Part shown: in pieces, positions 1-8,926 of the stretch
Layout of the letters: each line of letters opens with the position of its first letter
Numbering within the stretch: the first letter of the stretch is position 1
Source: Streptomyces aureoverticillatus
GTDB lineage: Bacteria; Actinomycetota; Actinomycetes; Streptomycetales; Streptomycetaceae
Length of the DNA: 64,000 nucleotides
Direction: 5' to 3'
NCBI RefSeq assembly: GCF_014649395.1
Contig: NZ_BMSY01000001.1
Location: 992,001-1,056,000 of the forward strand
Notes under the pieces: model-generated
Told to the model about the DNA's origin: nothing
What the model saw: only the letters and a program-made list of their open reading frames with translations
Database searches by the model: none
Made by a program: the position numbers and the translations under genes

Positions 1-792
1 CCGGGCGATGAAGTAGACACCGGCGGCGACCATCGTCGCGGCGTGGATGAGCGCGGAGACGGGGGTCGGGCCCGCCATCGCGTCGGGCAGCCAGGTGTGC
101 AGCGGGAACTGCGCGGACTTGCCCGCGACGCCCGCGAGGAGCAGCAGCGCGACGAGAGTGGGGTGGTCGAGGCCGCCGTCCGCGACGGTGGCCAGGATCT
201 CCGTGATCCGGAACGAGTCGGCGTCCACGGCGAGGGCGAACAGACCGATCAGGAAGGGGACGTCGCCGAGCTTGGTGACCAGGAAGGCCTTCAGGGAGGC
301 GGCGCGCGCCTCGGGCGTCTCCCAGTAGTGGCCGACGAGGAAGTACGAGCAGATGCCCATGATCTCCCAGCCGACCAGGAGCACCATCAGGTCGCCGGAG
401 TAGACGACGAGCAGCATCGCGGAGGTGAAGAGCGAGACCAGGGCGGCGTACGAGGGGTAGCGCGGGTCGTCGCGCAGGTAGGCCGTCGAGTAGATCTGCA
501 CGCAGGAGGCGACGACGCCGACGAGGACGGCGACGAGGGCGGCGAAGCCGTCGATGTGCAGGGCGAGTTCGACGGGCACCGAACCCGTGGGGGTGAGCTG
601 GGTGGCCGCGTCCACCGCGTGGTCGCCGCCCTGGCGGGCGGCCACGACAGCGGCGAGCACGAGGGAGGTGAGCGCGGGAAGGACGGCCAGCGGACGGGCG
701 AGGCCGGGGACCGTGCGGCCGAGCAGTAGTCCGGCGACGGCGCCGAGGAACGGCAGCAGGGGGACGAGGACGGCGAGGGTGGTCGTGGTCAC
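1..792 (-). CDS. nuoL2: NADH-quinone oxidoreductase subunit L, second copy (3' part outside window)
   Basis: Antiporter-like membrane subunit of complex I, forming part of the proton-pumping arm. The first 264 codons are present and the gene runs off the left edge. The GTG start at 792 lies in a GTGA overlap with the stop of nuoK2. Visible family features are several hydrophobic helices, the segment [20 protein letters not shown] with its conserved lysine-containing region just before it, and [13 protein letters not shown] at the edge. It is the second nuoL of the window; the other is at 45480-47381, and the two proteins are clearly diverged, so this is not an assembly duplicate. It is the last visible gene of the reduced nuoA-B-C-H-I-J-K-L operon; nuoM and nuoN copies may follow outside the window. 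Confidence 0.93.
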   Translation of the reverse strand, partial: MTTTTLAVLVPLLPFLGAVAGLLLGRTVPGLARPLAVLPALTSLVLAAVVAARQGGDHAVDAATQLTPTGSVPVELALHIDGFAALVAVLVGVVASCVQIYSTAYLRDDPRYPSYAALVSLFTSAMLLVVYSGDLMVLLVGWEIMGICSYFLVGHYWETPEARAASLKAFLVTKLGDVPFLIGLFALAVDADSFRITEILATVADGGLDHPTLVALLLLAGVAGKSAQFPLHTWLPDAMAGPTPVSALIHAATMVAAGVYFIAR

Positions 793-1214
793 GCGGGGGC
801 CTCAGCCTTCTGCGACGCCTTGCCCTCCGCGGGCTGGTCGGGCTCGTCGGGCTCGTCGGCGGCGGCGCCTTCGGAGTCGCGGCCGCCGCCGTCACCGCCG
901 TCGTCGGGGCGTTCGGCGGTGTCGCGGAGGTCGTCGACGGCGGAGGTGCCGCGGTTGCGGTAGACCGCCAGGACGATCGCGAGGCCGATGCCGATCTCGG
1001 CGGCGGCGATGGCGATGGTGAACAGGGTCAGGGCCTGGCCGGCGTGCAGGGCGTCGCGCAGCCAGACGTCGAAGGCGACGAGGTTGAGGTTGACGGCGTT
1101 GAGCATGAGCTCGACGGACATCAGGACCAGGATCGCGTTGCGCCGGGCGAGCACGCCGTACAGGCCGACGCAGAAGAGGAGGACGGCGAGGACCGCGGGA
1201 TAGGCGAGGTGCAT
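789..1214 (-). CDS. nuoK2: NADH-quinone oxidoreductase subunit K, second copy
   Basis: Small membrane subunit of complex I, MrpC-like. About 100 N-terminal residues carry three transmembrane helices with the family segments [20 protein letters not shown] and [17 protein letters not shown], including the conserved membrane glutamates. At 141 residues it is some 40 longer than usual because of an acidic, Glu/Asp/Pro-rich hydrophilic tail that nuoK1 (99 residues) lacks. The start ATG shares one base with the nuoJ2 stop (TGATG), and the stop overlaps the nuoL2 start by 4 nt, so translation is probably coupled. Confidence 0.94.
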   Translation of the reverse strand: MHLAYPAVLAVLLFCVGLYGVLARRNAILVLMSVELMLNAVNLNLVAFDVWLRDALHAGQALTLFTIAIAAAEIGIGLAIVLAVYRNRGTSAVDDLRDTAERPDDGGDGGGRDSEGAAADEPDEPDQPAEGKASQKAEAPA

Positions 1215-1855
1215 CAGCGCTGCTCCTTGTCGCCGGCTCTGTCGCTGGGGGCGCCGGCCGGGCCGGGGCGGGACGTGCCGGGGTCTTCGGAGCGGGCGGC
1301 GTTCCTGCGGGACAGGACGATCGCGCCGACGAGCGCGGCGAGCAGCAGGACCGAGAGCGCCTCGAAGGGCAGGACCCAGTGCCGGAAGAGGATCGAGCCG
1401 GTCACCTCGGTGGTGCCCTGCGGCTTGTCGAGGTCGATCCACTGCGTACGGAAGGCGTCGACGACGACCCAGACCAGGGCGGCGGCCGCGGCGAGCGCCA
1501 CGGCCAGCGCGGCGGGCCGGTTGCCCGAGTCGGCGTCCGGGGAGCGGCCGATGGGCGCCCTGGTGAGCATCAGGCCGAAGAGGAGGAGGACGACGACGGA
1601 GCCCACATAGATGAGGACCTGGACCCAGGCGATGAACTCGGCGGTCAGGAGCAGGTACTCGACGGCGAGCCCGCCGAGCGCCACCACCAGCCACAGCGCG
1701 GCGTGCACGAGCTGCCGGGTGGTGACGGTGACGACGGCCGCGCCGAGGGTGACGAGACCGACGAGGACGAAGGCGATCTCGACGCCGGTCGGGGAGAGGA
1801 AGCCCTGGGGGGCGGCGGCTGCGAGGGTGCCGTGGCCGGTTGCTGCGAAGGTCAT
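1214..1855 (-). CDS. nuoJ2: NADH-quinone oxidoreductase subunit J, second copy
   Basis: Membrane subunit of complex I. The 213-residue protein starts MTFAATGHG and has five predicted membrane helices with the characteristic segments [20 protein letters not shown] and [20 protein letters not shown]. The C-terminus is short and hydrophilic, much shorter than in nuoJ1 (288 residues). The ATG overlaps the nuoI2 stop by 4 nt (ATGA), which decides the start. Further upstream in-frame codons lie inside nuoI2 and are rejected. Confidence 0.94.
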   Translation of the reverse strand: MTFAATGHGTLAAAAPQGFLSPTGVEIAFVLVGLVTLGAAVVTVTTRQLVHAALWLVVALGGLAVEYLLLTAEFIAWVQVLIYVGSVVVLLLFGLMLTRAPIGRSPDADSGNRPAALAVALAAAAALVWVVVDAFRTQWIDLDKPQGTTEVTGSILFRHWVLPFEALSVLLLAALVGAIVLSRRNAARSEDPGTSRPGPAGAPSDRAGDKEQR

Positions 1856-2433
1856 GCCTGGCCCTCCCCCGGCTCGGCCTGCTCGGACGCTTCGGCCTGC
1901 TCGGCCTGCTGCTGTGCGGCGAGCTTCTCGGCGGCCTTGCGGGCCGCGGCGAGTTCCTTGGGTTCCTCGGCGGCCGGGTCCAGGGCGGGCGGGGCGGGGA
2001 CGGTCCACATCCACTCGCGGAGCTTGTCGCGTTCGTGGGTGAGTTCGCGGATGTCGGTCTCGGCGTACTCGAACTCCGGGGACCAGAACAGCGCGTCGAA
2101 AGGACAGACCTCGATGCAGATGCCGCAGTACATGCAGAGGGAGAAGTCGATGGCGAAGCGGTCGAGGACGTTGCGGCTGCGCTCGCGGCCGCCGGGTGCG
2201 GCGGGCGGGACCGTCTCCTTGTGGGAGTCGATGTAGATGCACCAGTCGGGGCACTCGCGGGCGCACAGCATGCAGACCGTGCAGTTCTCCTCGAACAGGC
2301 CGATGACGCCGCGGGTGCGGGGCGGCAGGTCGGGCTGGACGTCGGGGTACTGCTCGGTGACGGTCTTCTTCGTCATCGTGCGGAGGGTGACGGCGAGGCC
2401 CTTGGCCAGGCCGCTTCCTGGGATCGGGGGCAC
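1852..2433 (-). CDS. nuoI2: NADH-quinone oxidoreductase subunit I, second copy (two 4Fe-4S ferredoxin)
   Basis: Peripheral-arm ferredoxin-like subunit carrying clusters N6a/N6b, which relays electrons towards NuoB. Two 8Fe ferredoxin motifs are intact: Cys51-x2-Cys54-x2-Cys57-x3-Cys61 ([12 protein letters not shown]) and Cys100-x2-Cys103-x2-Cys106-x3-Cys110 ([12 protein letters not shown]). The 193-residue protein ends in an Ala/Glu/Gln-rich, probably helical tail. The start is taken as the GTG at 2433 ([12 protein letters not shown]), which overlaps the nuoH2 stop by one base. An internal ATG at codon 20 is possible but would remove the amphipathic N-terminal helix usual in the family. Confidence 0.94.
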   Translation of the reverse strand: MPPIPGSGLAKGLAVTLRTMTKKTVTEQYPDVQPDLPPRTRGVIGLFEENCTVCMLCARECPDWCIYIDSHKETVPPAAPGGRERSRNVLDRFAIDFSLCMYCGICIEVCPFDALFWSPEFEYAETDIRELTHERDKLREWMWTVPAPPALDPAAEEPKELAAARKAAEKLAAQQQAEQAEASEQAEPGEGQA

Positions 2434-3401
2434 TAGTTGATCGCCACCTTCACGATTCCGGTGAGCGCGATCTGCGCCAGGGCGAGCGGGACGAGGAGGG
2501 TCCAGGAGAGCTTCTGGAGCTGGTCCTCGCGGAGACGGGGGTAACTGACGCGCAGCCAGATGACGACGAAGGCGAGGACGGCGGTCTTCAGCAGGGTCCA
2601 CACCCAGCCGAGGCCGTCGGCACCCCACGGGCCGTGCCAGCCGCCCAGGAACAGGACGGTGGTCAGGCCGCACAGGACGACGATCCCGGCGTACTCGGCG
2701 AGCAGGAAGAGGGCGAAGCGCAGGCCCGTGTACTCGGTGTACGCGCCGAAGATGATCTCGGAGTCGGCGACGGGCATGTCGAAGGGCGGGCGCTGGAGTT
2801 CGGCGAGGCCGGCGACGAAGAAGACGATCGCGCCGACGATCTGCCACGGCAGCCACCACCACTCGAAGGCGTGCACGATGCCGGGCAGCGAGACGGTGCC
2901 CGCGGCCATCGCCACGGAGGCGGCGGCGAGCAGCATCGGCAGCTCGTACGCGAGGAGTTGGGCCGCGGTGCGCAGGCCGCCGAGGAGGGAGAACTTGTTG
3001 GCCGACGCCCAGCCCGCCATCAGCGAGCCGAGCACGCCGACGCCCATGACGGCGAGGACGAAGAACACGCCCGCGTCGATGACCTGCCCGACGGCGCCCT
3101 CGCTGGGGCCGATCGGGATGGCGAGGAGGACGAGCAGGTAGGGCAGCAGCGCGACGGCCGGGGCGAGCTGGAAGACACGGCGGTCGGCCTCGGCCGGGAC
3201 GATGTCTTCCTTCTGCGCGAACTTGACGCCGTCCGCGACGAGCTGGGCCCAGCCGTGGAAACCGCCGGCGTACATGGGGCCGAGGCGGCCCTGCATGTGC
3301 GCCATGACCTTGTGCTCGGTCTGCCCGATGACCAGGGGCAGCGCGAGGAAGGCGACGAAGACGACGAGGAGTCGCAGGGCGACGTCGAGGGCGTCGTTCA
3401 C
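2433..3401 (-). CDS. nuoH2: NADH-quinone oxidoreductase subunit H, second copy
   Basis: Membrane subunit that links the peripheral arm to the proton-pumping arm and helps form the quinone tunnel. The 322-residue protein has about eight transmembrane helices. Family signatures include [20 protein letters not shown] near the N-terminus, the loop segment [20 protein letters not shown] and the following [17 protein letters not shown]. It lacks the long hydrophilic C-terminal extension of nuoH1. The start ATG overlaps the nuoC2 stop by 4 nt. No nuoD gene lies between nuoC2 and nuoH2, unlike canonical operons. Confidence 0.95.
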   Translation of the reverse strand: MNDALDVALRLLVVFVAFLALPLVIGQTEHKVMAHMQGRLGPMYAGGFHGWAQLVADGVKFAQKEDIVPAEADRRVFQLAPAVALLPYLLVLLAIPIGPSEGAVGQVIDAGVFFVLAVMGVGVLGSLMAGWASANKFSLLGGLRTAAQLLAYELPMLLAAASVAMAAGTVSLPGIVHAFEWWWLPWQIVGAIVFFVAGLAELQRPPFDMPVADSEIIFGAYTEYTGLRFALFLLAEYAGIVVLCGLTTVLFLGGWHGPWGADGLGWVWTLLKTAVLAFVVIWLRVSYPRLREDQLQKLSWTLLVPLALAQIALTGIVKVAIN

Positions 3402-4573
3402 TGCGGGCCTCCTGGGCGGTTTTCGGCGTCTTCGGGGGCTTCGGGTTCAGGGGTTTCCGGGGCTGGGGTTGCCGGTTCCGGGGGCTTCGGGGCCTGCGGG
3501 GCCTCCGGTTCGGGAGCTTGCGGTTCGGGAGCTTCCGGTTCGGGAGCTTCCGGTTCCGGGACCTCCGGCTTGGCCTCGGCGTCGTCGAAGGCCGGACGGG
3601 CGTGGTGCCACGGGGCGTCGGCGCTGCGGGGCCCCGGTTGGGGCTTGCCCTGGGGCTCGGGCCGCGCCTCGGCCTGAGCCTCCTCCGGGGTGGCCGTGGG
3701 CTCGGACGCCGGAGGAGTCGGAGGAGTCGGAGCAGCCGGAGCCGTCGCCGCCGGCTCCGTACGTTGCGAGGCCGAGCCCTGCGACGCGCTACGCGCGCGG
3801 CGTGCGGGGGCGGCGGCCTCCGTCGGACCGGCGGGACGCGCGGCGGCCTCCGCCGGCCCGGCGGACTGGCTGGCCGACCCCTCGCCCGCGGTACGCGTCC
3901 GCCGAGCAGGCCGCTCCCCCGCGCCCGCGGCGCCCGCCGCGCGTCCCGCGCCCGCCGCCCGCCCCGCACCCCGCGCGGGGCGGGCCGGAGCGGCCGGAAG
4001 CTGGCCCTTCAGCGGACCCCACTCGTTGGGGTCGGGCACGCCCGGCGGCAGCATCTGACGCCGCTTCGGGCCGCCGTGCGCAGCCCCCGCCGCAGGCTCC
4101 CCCGGCTCCTTCGCACCGGGCCACGCCTTGGCGACCCGCGCCGCCAGCACGAAGTCCTTGCGCAGCGGGTGGCCTTCGAAGTTCTCGGGCAACAGCAGCG
4201 GTACGAGGTGGGGGTGGCCGTCGAAGCGGACGCCGAACATCTCGTGGGTCTCGCGCTCGTGCCAGGCCGCGCCCGCGTAGACGTCGACGGCGGTCGGGAG
4301 CACCGGGGCCTCGTGCGGCACGGTCGTGCGGACGAGCAGGCGTCGTACCGGGGCGAGGGCCACGACGTGCGCGGACACGCGGAAGCCCGTGCCCGGTTCG
4401 TCGACGGCGCTGAGCCAGTCGAAGTAGGTGCAGCCGAGTTCGTCGCGGGCGGTGCGCAGGGCGTCGGTCCAGGACGCGACGGGGACGTCCACCGTCAGGA
4501 CCTCGTACGACTCCTCGGCCGTCGCGTCCGTACCGAAGAGCTCCTCGACGGGAGACGGAAGCCAGCCGGTCAT
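3398..4573 (-). CDS. nuoC2: NADH-quinone oxidoreductase subunit C with a long disordered Pro/Ala/Glu tail
   Basis: Residues 1 to about 150 are a complete 30-kDa complex I subunit domain, with the signature [20 protein letters not shown] and the downstream [13 protein letters not shown]. The remaining roughly 235 residues are low-complexity: first Ala/Gly/Arg-rich, then Ser/Gln/Thr, and finally tandem EPEAP-type pentapeptides. Typical NuoC proteins are 170-250 residues, so more than half of this 391-residue protein is extension. The tail may be a spacer or docking region; no catalytic motif is visible in it. The ATG overlaps the nuoB2 stop by 4 nt. The tail is not a fused NuoD, because no 49-kDa subunit motifs are present. 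Confidence 0.92.
   Translation of the reverse strand: MTGWLPSPVEELFGTDATAEESYEVLTVDVPVASWTDALRTARDELGCTYFDWLSAVDEPGTGFRVSAHVVALAPVRRLLVRTTVPHEAPVLPTAVDVYAGAAWHERETHEMFGVRFDGHPHLVPLLLPENFEGHPLRKDFVLAARVAKAWPGAKEPGEPAAGAAHGGPKRRQMLPPGVPDPNEWGPLKGQLPAAPARPARGAGRAAGAGRAAGAAGAGERPARRTRTAGEGSASQSAGPAEAAARPAGPTEAAAPARRARSASQGSASQRTEPAATAPAAPTPPTPPASEPTATPEEAQAEARPEPQGKPQPGPRSADAPWHHARPAFDDAEAKPEVPEPEAPEPEAPEPQAPEPEAPQAPKPPEPATPAPETPEPEAPEDAENRPGGPQ
3506..3565 (-). repeat. 15-nt tandem repeat coding EPEAP-type pentapeptides in nuoC2
   Basis: Four consecutive 15-nt units of the type CGGTTCGGGAGCTTC (plus strand) at 3506-3520, 3521-3535, 3536-3550 and 3551-3565. The first three are nearly identical and the last is diverged. 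They encode the Pro/Glu/Ala pentapeptide run of the NuoC2 tail, and this near-identity suggests copy-number change by slippage. Confidence 0.85.
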
Positions 4574-5220
4574 CCCGCATCCACCGCCGAGGCGCCGGGC
4601 GCGGGCGGCGTGACGAGGCCGCTGCGCAGCGCGGCCGTGGACGGCCGGGAGGCGTCCGCCCCGTACCGCTCGCCGAGCGACTCGCGCGCGATCTTCTCCT
4701 GGAGCTTGAGGATGCCCTGGAGCAGCGCCTCCGGGCGCGGCGGACACCCGGGGACGTACACGTCGACGGGGATGATCTGGTCGACGCCCTTGGTGACGGA
4801 GTACGAGTCCCAGTAGGGGCCGCCGCAGTTGGAGCAGGCGCCGAACGAGATGACGTACTTGGGCTCGGGCATCTGCTCGTACAGCCGCTTCACGGCGGGC
4901 GCCATCTTGTCGGTGACCGTGCCGGAGACGACCATCAGGTCGGCCTGGCGCGGCCCCGGCGCGAACGGGATCACGCCGAGGCGGATGAAGTCGTGCCGGG
5001 CCATGGAGGCCGCGATGAACTCGATGGCGCAGCAGGCGAGACCGAAGTTGAAGACCCACAGGCTGTAGCGGCGGCCCCAGTTGAGGACCACCTTCATCGG
5101 CTCGGGGGCGAGGCGGGAGAGGATGCCGAGCCGCTTCGGCTCGGGGAGGAGCACGGGTTCCGACGGCGCCGACGCCGCAGCGGACCCCGCCGCTTCCGTG
5201 GGCTCCTGGTTCACGCCCAT
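4570..5220 (-). CDS. nuoB2: NADH-quinone oxidoreductase subunit B, second copy
   Basis: Peripheral subunit holding the terminal 4Fe-4S cluster N2, which reduces quinone. The 216-residue protein has the tandem cysteines Cys63-Cys64 (GLACCAIEF), Cys129 in FGACSNCGG and Cys159 in [13 protein letters not shown], so all four N2 ligands are present. A non-conserved N-terminal extension of about 45 residues and a C-terminal tail of about 40 flank the core. The start MGVNQEP at 5220 overlaps the end of nuoA2 by 10 nt. Because NuoB normally packs against NuoD at the quinone site, the missing nuoD implies a partner encoded elsewhere, such as the one at 55477-56799. Confidence 0.95.
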   Translation of the reverse strand: MGVNQEPTEAAGSAAASAPSEPVLLPEPKRLGILSRLAPEPMKVVLNWGRRYSLWVFNFGLACCAIEFIAASMARHDFIRLGVIPFAPGPRQADLMVVSGTVTDKMAPAVKRLYEQMPEPKYVISFGACSNCGGPYWDSYSVTKGVDQIIPVDVYVPGCPPRPEALLQGILKLQEKIARESLGERYGADASRPSTAALRSGLVTPPAPGASAVDAG

Positions 5221-5612
5221 GTGAGGACGCCCTTCTTGTATGCGTACAGCAGACCCACGGCCAGGAAGCCGAGGAAGATGAACATCTCGACGAGGGTCGC
5301 GGCGCCGTAGCCGGGCGCGGCGAAGACCGTCGCCCACGGGAAGAGGAAGATCGAGTCGACCGCGAAGATGACGTAGAGGAACGCGTAGACGTAGTAGCGG
5401 ACCTGGGTGTGGGCCCAGCCCTCGCCGACCGGGTCGACGCCGCACTCGTACGTGAGCAACTTCTCCGGAGTCGGTACGACGGGGCGCAGGAGTCGGCTCG
5501 CGCCGAAGGCCACGGCGACGAACAGCACGCCCACGACGGCGAGCAGTCCGACGACGGAGTACGACTCGAAGTAGCTCGCCGCGACGTCCGTGTGGTGCGT
5601 CGTCACTGGCAC
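5211..5612 (-). CDS. nuoA2: NADH-quinone oxidoreductase subunit A, second copy
   Basis: First gene of the reduced complex I operon: a 133-residue membrane subunit with three helices and the conserved loop [11 protein letters not shown], followed by [23 protein letters not shown] at 5612 is the chosen start, with a purine-rich GAGGGG element 6 nt upstream. A second in-frame GTG two codons later is an alternative. The promoter is proposed at 5726-5753. Confidence 0.93.
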   Translation of the reverse strand: MPVTTHHTDVAASYFESYSVVGLLAVVGVLFVAVAFGASRLLRPVVPTPEKLLTYECGVDPVGEGWAHTQVRYYVYAFLYVIFAVDSIFLFPWATVFAAPGYGAATLVEMFIFLGFLAVGLLYAYKKGVLTWA

Positions 5613-5652
5613 GTCAGCCCCTCACTCCCGAAACACTCCTGACATTCCCGAA

Positions 5653-5704
5653 CTCCGGCACTCACCGTCTCGCCCGTCGCTCCGGCACTCACCGTCTCGC
5701 CCGT
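5653..5704. repeat. 25-bp direct repeat in the nuoA2 leader
   Basis: Two exact copies of a 25-bp sequence beginning CTCCGGCACTCACCGTCTCG, at 5653-5677 and 5680-5704, separated by 2 bp. They lie between the proposed nuoA2 promoter and its start codon, so both copies would be in the 5' leader of the mRNA. Confidence 0.9.
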
Positions 5705-5725
5705 TCGACGATCTGTACGCACGGG

Positions 5726-5753
5726 AGTCTAGGGCCTGCTAAAGGCGAGGTAA
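5726..5753 (-). promoter_or_regulatory. Candidate promoter of the second nuo operon
   Basis: On the minus strand, a -35-like TTACCT (5753-5748) and a -10-like TAGACT (5731-5726) are separated by 16 nt. This resembles a housekeeping-type streptomycete promoter and would give a leader of about 105 nt containing the 25-bp direct repeat. It is a pattern match only. Confidence 0.4.
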
Positions 5754-5788
5754 GCAGACCGTCATGGACAAGCTGGGGTGGGCTGGGG

Positions 5789-5797
5789 TTATCCACA
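5789..5797 (+). other. DnaA-box-like 9-mer TTATCCACA
   Basis: A perfect match to the classical DnaA box, in the short gap between the divergent nuoA2 operon and the first sensor kinase. The same 9-mer followed by GG recurs at 42101 upstream of recQ. A single box has no demonstrated role here. Confidence 0.35.
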
Positions 5798-5856
5798 GGG
5801 GGATCGTGGGGTGCCCCTCATGGCGCGAGCGCGGCGCGCCGGGCACCCTTTGGCGT

Positions 5857-7041
5857 ATGACCGCAAGCACCACGCCTTCGCACAACGAGCCACAGGGCCC
5901 GCCGCCTGCCCGTTTCGCCTTCGGCGTGCACACGTGGAAGGAGATCGCGCACCTGCTGGTGAACCTGCCGATCAGCATCGTCGGGTTCGTCTACGTGGTG
6001 TCGGCCCTGTCCATCGGCGGCGCCCTGACGGTGACGGTGGTCGGGCTGCCGCTGCTCGCGCTCGCGCTGTTCGGCGCGCGGCTGATCGGCAAGTTCGAGC
6101 GGGGGCGGGCCAGGCTGCTGCTCGGCGTGCGGATCGACGAGCCGAGCCCGATGCCGGCGCCGTCGAAGCGCTCCGGCAGCTTCCTCAACTGGCTGTGGTC
6201 CAGCCTCAAGGACCCGGTGGGCTGGCGGACGATGCTGTACGGCTTCATCCGGCTGCCGTGGGGCATCGCGACGTTCACCATCATGGCCGTCGGGCTGTTC
6301 GTGCTGTGGCCGGTGCTGCCGTTCGTCGCGCGGGTGCTGGCCAACGCCGACCGGGCGATGGTGCGCGGCCTGCTGTCGCGCTCCGACGAACTGGAGCGGC
6401 GCATCGCCGAACTGGAGTCGGACCGGGGCGTCGTCGTGGACACCGCCGCCGCCGACCTGCGGCGCATCGAGCGCGATCTGCACGACGGCGCGCAGGCCCG
6501 CCTGGTGGCCCTCGCCATGGGGCTCGGCCTCGCCAAGGAGAAGCTCCTGGAGGACCCGGACACGGCGGCGGCGATGGTCGACGAGGCGCACGGCGAGGTG
6601 AAGCTGGCACTCCAGGAGCTGCGGGACCTCGCGCGCGGCATCCACCCGGCGGTCCTCACCGACCGCGGGCTCGACGCGGCCCTCTCGTCGGTCGCCTCGC
6701 GGTGCACGGTGCCGGTGAAGGTGACCGCCGACCTGCCCGAGCGCCCGGCGGCCGCGATCGAGGGCATCGCGTACTTCACGGTGTCCGAGCTGCTGCAGAA
6801 CGTGAGCAAGCACAGCGGTGCGCGGACGGCGAGCGTCGAGGTGTGGCGCTCCGACCAGCGCCTGCTCATACAGGTGTGGGACGACGGCCACGGCGGCGCC
6901 AGCCTGGACGGCGGCACGGGCATGGCGGGCCTCGCGGACCGGCTCGGCGCGGTGGACGGCCTGTTCGTCATCGACTCGCCGAGCGGCGGCCCGACGACGA
7001 TCACGGCGGAACTGCCGTGGCGGGACCGCGCGGAGGCGTGA
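5857..7041 (+). CDS. DesK-type sensor histidine kinase, first of a tandem pair
   Basis: Membrane sensor kinase of 394 residues. An N-terminal sensor region with about four hydrophobic helices (residues 20-180, including VNLPISIVGFVYVVSALSIG) is followed by a HisKA_3 dimerisation segment with phospho-acceptor His209 in RRIERDLHDGAQARL. A HATPase domain follows, with N box SELLQNVSKHSGA and G boxes DDGHGG and GTGMAGLADRL. The start is ATG 5857, giving MTASTTPSH. A -10-like CACCCT ends 7 nt before it, suggesting a leaderless transcript. It is divergent from the nuoA2 operon and followed by a paralogue and a response regulator. The ligand is unknown. Confidence 0.9.
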   Translation: MTASTTPSHNEPQGPPPARFAFGVHTWKEIAHLLVNLPISIVGFVYVVSALSIGGALTVTVVGLPLLALALFGARLIGKFERGRARLLLGVRIDEPSPMPAPSKRSGSFLNWLWSSLKDPVGWRTMLYGFIRLPWGIATFTIMAVGLFVLWPVLPFVARVLANADRAMVRGLLSRSDELERRIAELESDRGVVVDTAAADLRRIERDLHDGAQARLVALAMGLGLAKEKLLEDPDTAAAMVDEAHGEVKLALQELRDLARGIHPAVLTDRGLDAALSSVASRCTVPVKVTADLPERPAAAIEGIAYFTVSELLQNVSKHSGARTASVEVWRSDQRLLIQVWDDGHGGASLDGGTGMAGLADRLGAVDGLFVIDSPSGGPTTITAELPWRDRAEA

Positions 7042-7050
7042 GGCCCCGCC

Positions 7051-7125
7051 CCACCCCCGGAGGGTCCAGCCCACCCCCGGAGGGTCCAGCCCACCCCCGG
7101 AGGGTCCAGCCCACCCCCGGAGGGT
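7051..7125. repeat. 20-bp tandem repeat between the two sensor kinases
   Basis: Three exact 20-bp units (7051-7070, 7071-7090, 7091-7110), each reading CCACCCCCGGAGGGTCCAGC, plus a partial fourth at 7111-7125. The array starts 10 bp after the first kinase stop. The unit contains an imperfect palindrome around CCCGGAGGG, so it may fold or bind protein. Confidence 0.95.
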
Positions 7126-7264
7126 AGGGAAAACCCCCGTTCCAAGAGGCCGACCCACTCCATGGTCCGCCCGGCCGCCGCCCCGCAGTCTGGACGTACG
7201 ACAAGAGGAGCTCTCGCGGAGCGGGCACGGACCGCGCGGGGCCGAGCAGAAACGGACGACACCG

Positions 7265-8668
7265 ATGGCCACGGACTACGGACAGGGGTACGGACACCTC
7301 ATGGGAGCCGACGTCGAGGACCGCTGGGGCCACGGGGACCACGGCGGCCATGGCAGCCACCCGGGCGGCGGGCGCGACGAGGGCCGCCTCGGCCGTCTGC
7401 CCGCCGCGCTGCGCGCCCCGCTGGAGGGACGCACATGGCGTGAGTTCCTGTACGTGCTGCTGTCGTTCCCGATCAGCATCATCGGCTTCGTCTTCGCGGT
7501 GACGATGCTGTCGGTCGGCGCGGGCCTGTTGATCACGTTCGTCGGCATTCCGGTGCTCGCCCTGGGCCTGGCGTCCCTCCGCGGCTTCGGCGCGCTGGAG
7601 CGGATGCGGGCGCGGACGCTGCTCGGCGTGGACGTCCAGGACCCGCATCCGCTGCGGACGAAGGGCGGCGGCTTCATGGCGTGGATGGGGGCCGTCCTCA
7701 AGAGCGGCGTCTCCTGGCGGCACGTCGTGTACGCGGTGATCCACATGCCGTGGGCGATCTTCTCGTTCGTCGTGACGGCGGTCTTCTGGACGTACGGCTG
7801 GGCGATGCTGACGTACCCGCTGTGGTTCTGGCTGTTCCCGATGTACGGCGGACAGGACGGGATCCAGCTCTACGGCGACGACGGTCACCGGATATACCTG
7901 GACAACCCCTTTGAAATAGGTGTCACCGCGGCCACCGGCCTGCTCGTCACGCTGGCCACCCCCTGGATCATCCGCGCCCTGACGACCGTCGACCGGGTCA
8001 TGGTCTTCGGGCTGCTCGGCCCCTCGCGGCTGGTGTCACGTGTCGTCGAGCTGGAGTCCGACCGGGGCGTCGTCGTGGACACCGCCGCCGCCGACCTGCG
8101 GCGCATCGAGCGCGATCTGCACGACGGCGCGCAGGCCCGGCTCGTGGCCCTCGCCATGGATCTCGGTCTCGCCAAGGAGAAGCTCACCGAGGACCCGGAG
8201 GCGGCGGCGCGGATGGTGGACGAGGCGCACGGCGAGGTGAAGGTGGCCCTCCAGGAGCTGCGGGATCTGGCGCGCGGCATCCATCCGGCCGTGCTCACCG
8301 ACCGGGGGCTCGACGCCGCGCTGTCCGCGCTGGCCGCGCGGTGCACCGTGCCCGTGGACGTCGAGGTGGATCTGCCGGCGCGGCCGGCCGCGGCCATCGA
8401 GGGGATCGCCTACTTCACCGTGTCCGAGCTGCTGCAGAACATCAGCAAGCACAGTGGGGCCGGGCGGGCCTCTGTGGACGTGTGGAAGGTCGAGAACCGG
8501 CTGATGCTGCAGGTCAGTGATGACGGGCGGGGTGGGGCCGATGTCTCTTCCGGGTCCGGGCTCGCGGGGCTCGCGGAGCGGCTCGACGCGGTCGACGGGA
8601 TTCTGGTGGTCGAGTCGCCCGTGGGCGGGCCGACTGTGATCACTGCGGAGTTGCCGTGGCGGGGGTAG
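7265..8668 (+). CDS. DesK-type sensor histidine kinase, second of a tandem pair
   Basis: 467-residue paralogue of the upstream kinase. A His/Gly/Asp-rich cytoplasmic N-terminus (residues 15-35, HGDHGGHGSH) precedes the membrane sensor region, which is longer than in the first kinase and contains an extra aromatic loop around WLFPMYGGQDGIQLYGDDGH. The phospho-acceptor is His286 in RRIERDLHDGAQARL; the N box SELLQNISKHSGA and G box GSGLAGLAERL are intact. An 80-nt block around the histidine is identical to the first kinase. The ribosome site is weak, and ATG 7265 is chosen by coding continuity. The His-rich N-terminus could bind metal; that is speculation. Confidence 0.9.
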   Translation: MATDYGQGYGHLMGADVEDRWGHGDHGGHGSHPGGGRDEGRLGRLPAALRAPLEGRTWREFLYVLLSFPISIIGFVFAVTMLSVGAGLLITFVGIPVLALGLASLRGFGALERMRARTLLGVDVQDPHPLRTKGGGFMAWMGAVLKSGVSWRHVVYAVIHMPWAIFSFVVTAVFWTYGWAMLTYPLWFWLFPMYGGQDGIQLYGDDGHRIYLDNPFEIGVTAATGLLVTLATPWIIRALTTVDRVMVFGLLGPSRLVSRVVELESDRGVVVDTAAADLRRIERDLHDGAQARLVALAMDLGLAKEKLTEDPEAAARMVDEAHGEVKVALQELRDLARGIHPAVLTDRGLDAALSALAARCTVPVDVEVDLPARPAAAIEGIAYFTVSELLQNISKHSGAGRASVDVWKVENRLMLQVSDDGRGGADVSSGSGLAGLAERLDAVDGILVVESPVGGPTVITAELPWRG

Positions 8669-8689
8669 GGCCCTGCCGGGAGGCTCCCC

Positions 8690-8780
8690 GAGCCCGCCCC
8701 TTCCCGTAACCAGGGGCTGCCGCCCCTGGACCCCGCTATCGCCGCTTCGCGGCTCGTCCTCAATCGCCGGACGGGCTGGA
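8690..8780. repeat. Dispersed palindromic intergenic repeat, copy A
   Basis: Contains the stem CCAGGGGCTGCCGCCCCTGG (from 8710) followed by a second stem around CGCCGCTTCGCGGC and the tail GCCGGACGGGCTGGA. It is closely similar to 39818-39890 downstream of fumarylacetoacetase. Such G+C-rich double-stem elements are common intergenic repeats in Streptomyces chromosomes and may terminate transcription. It sits between the kinase and response-regulator genes. Confidence 0.8.
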
Positions 8781-8926
8781 AGGTGCCCGACCCGCTGGAT
8801 GGTGCCGGTGGGTGGTGCCGGACTAATTGAATGAGCGTGACGCCCGGGCGCCCGAATGCTGGGATGCTTGTTCCTGTTAGTGGGGCGGGGACAGGGCATG
8901 GGGGCCGGAACATCGTGGAGGACAAA

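Noticed and set aside
3398..5059. A fused nuoC-nuoD in the second operon
   Set aside because: The long C-terminal part of NuoC2 is low-complexity sequence and has none of the NuoD motifs such as [10 protein letters not shown].
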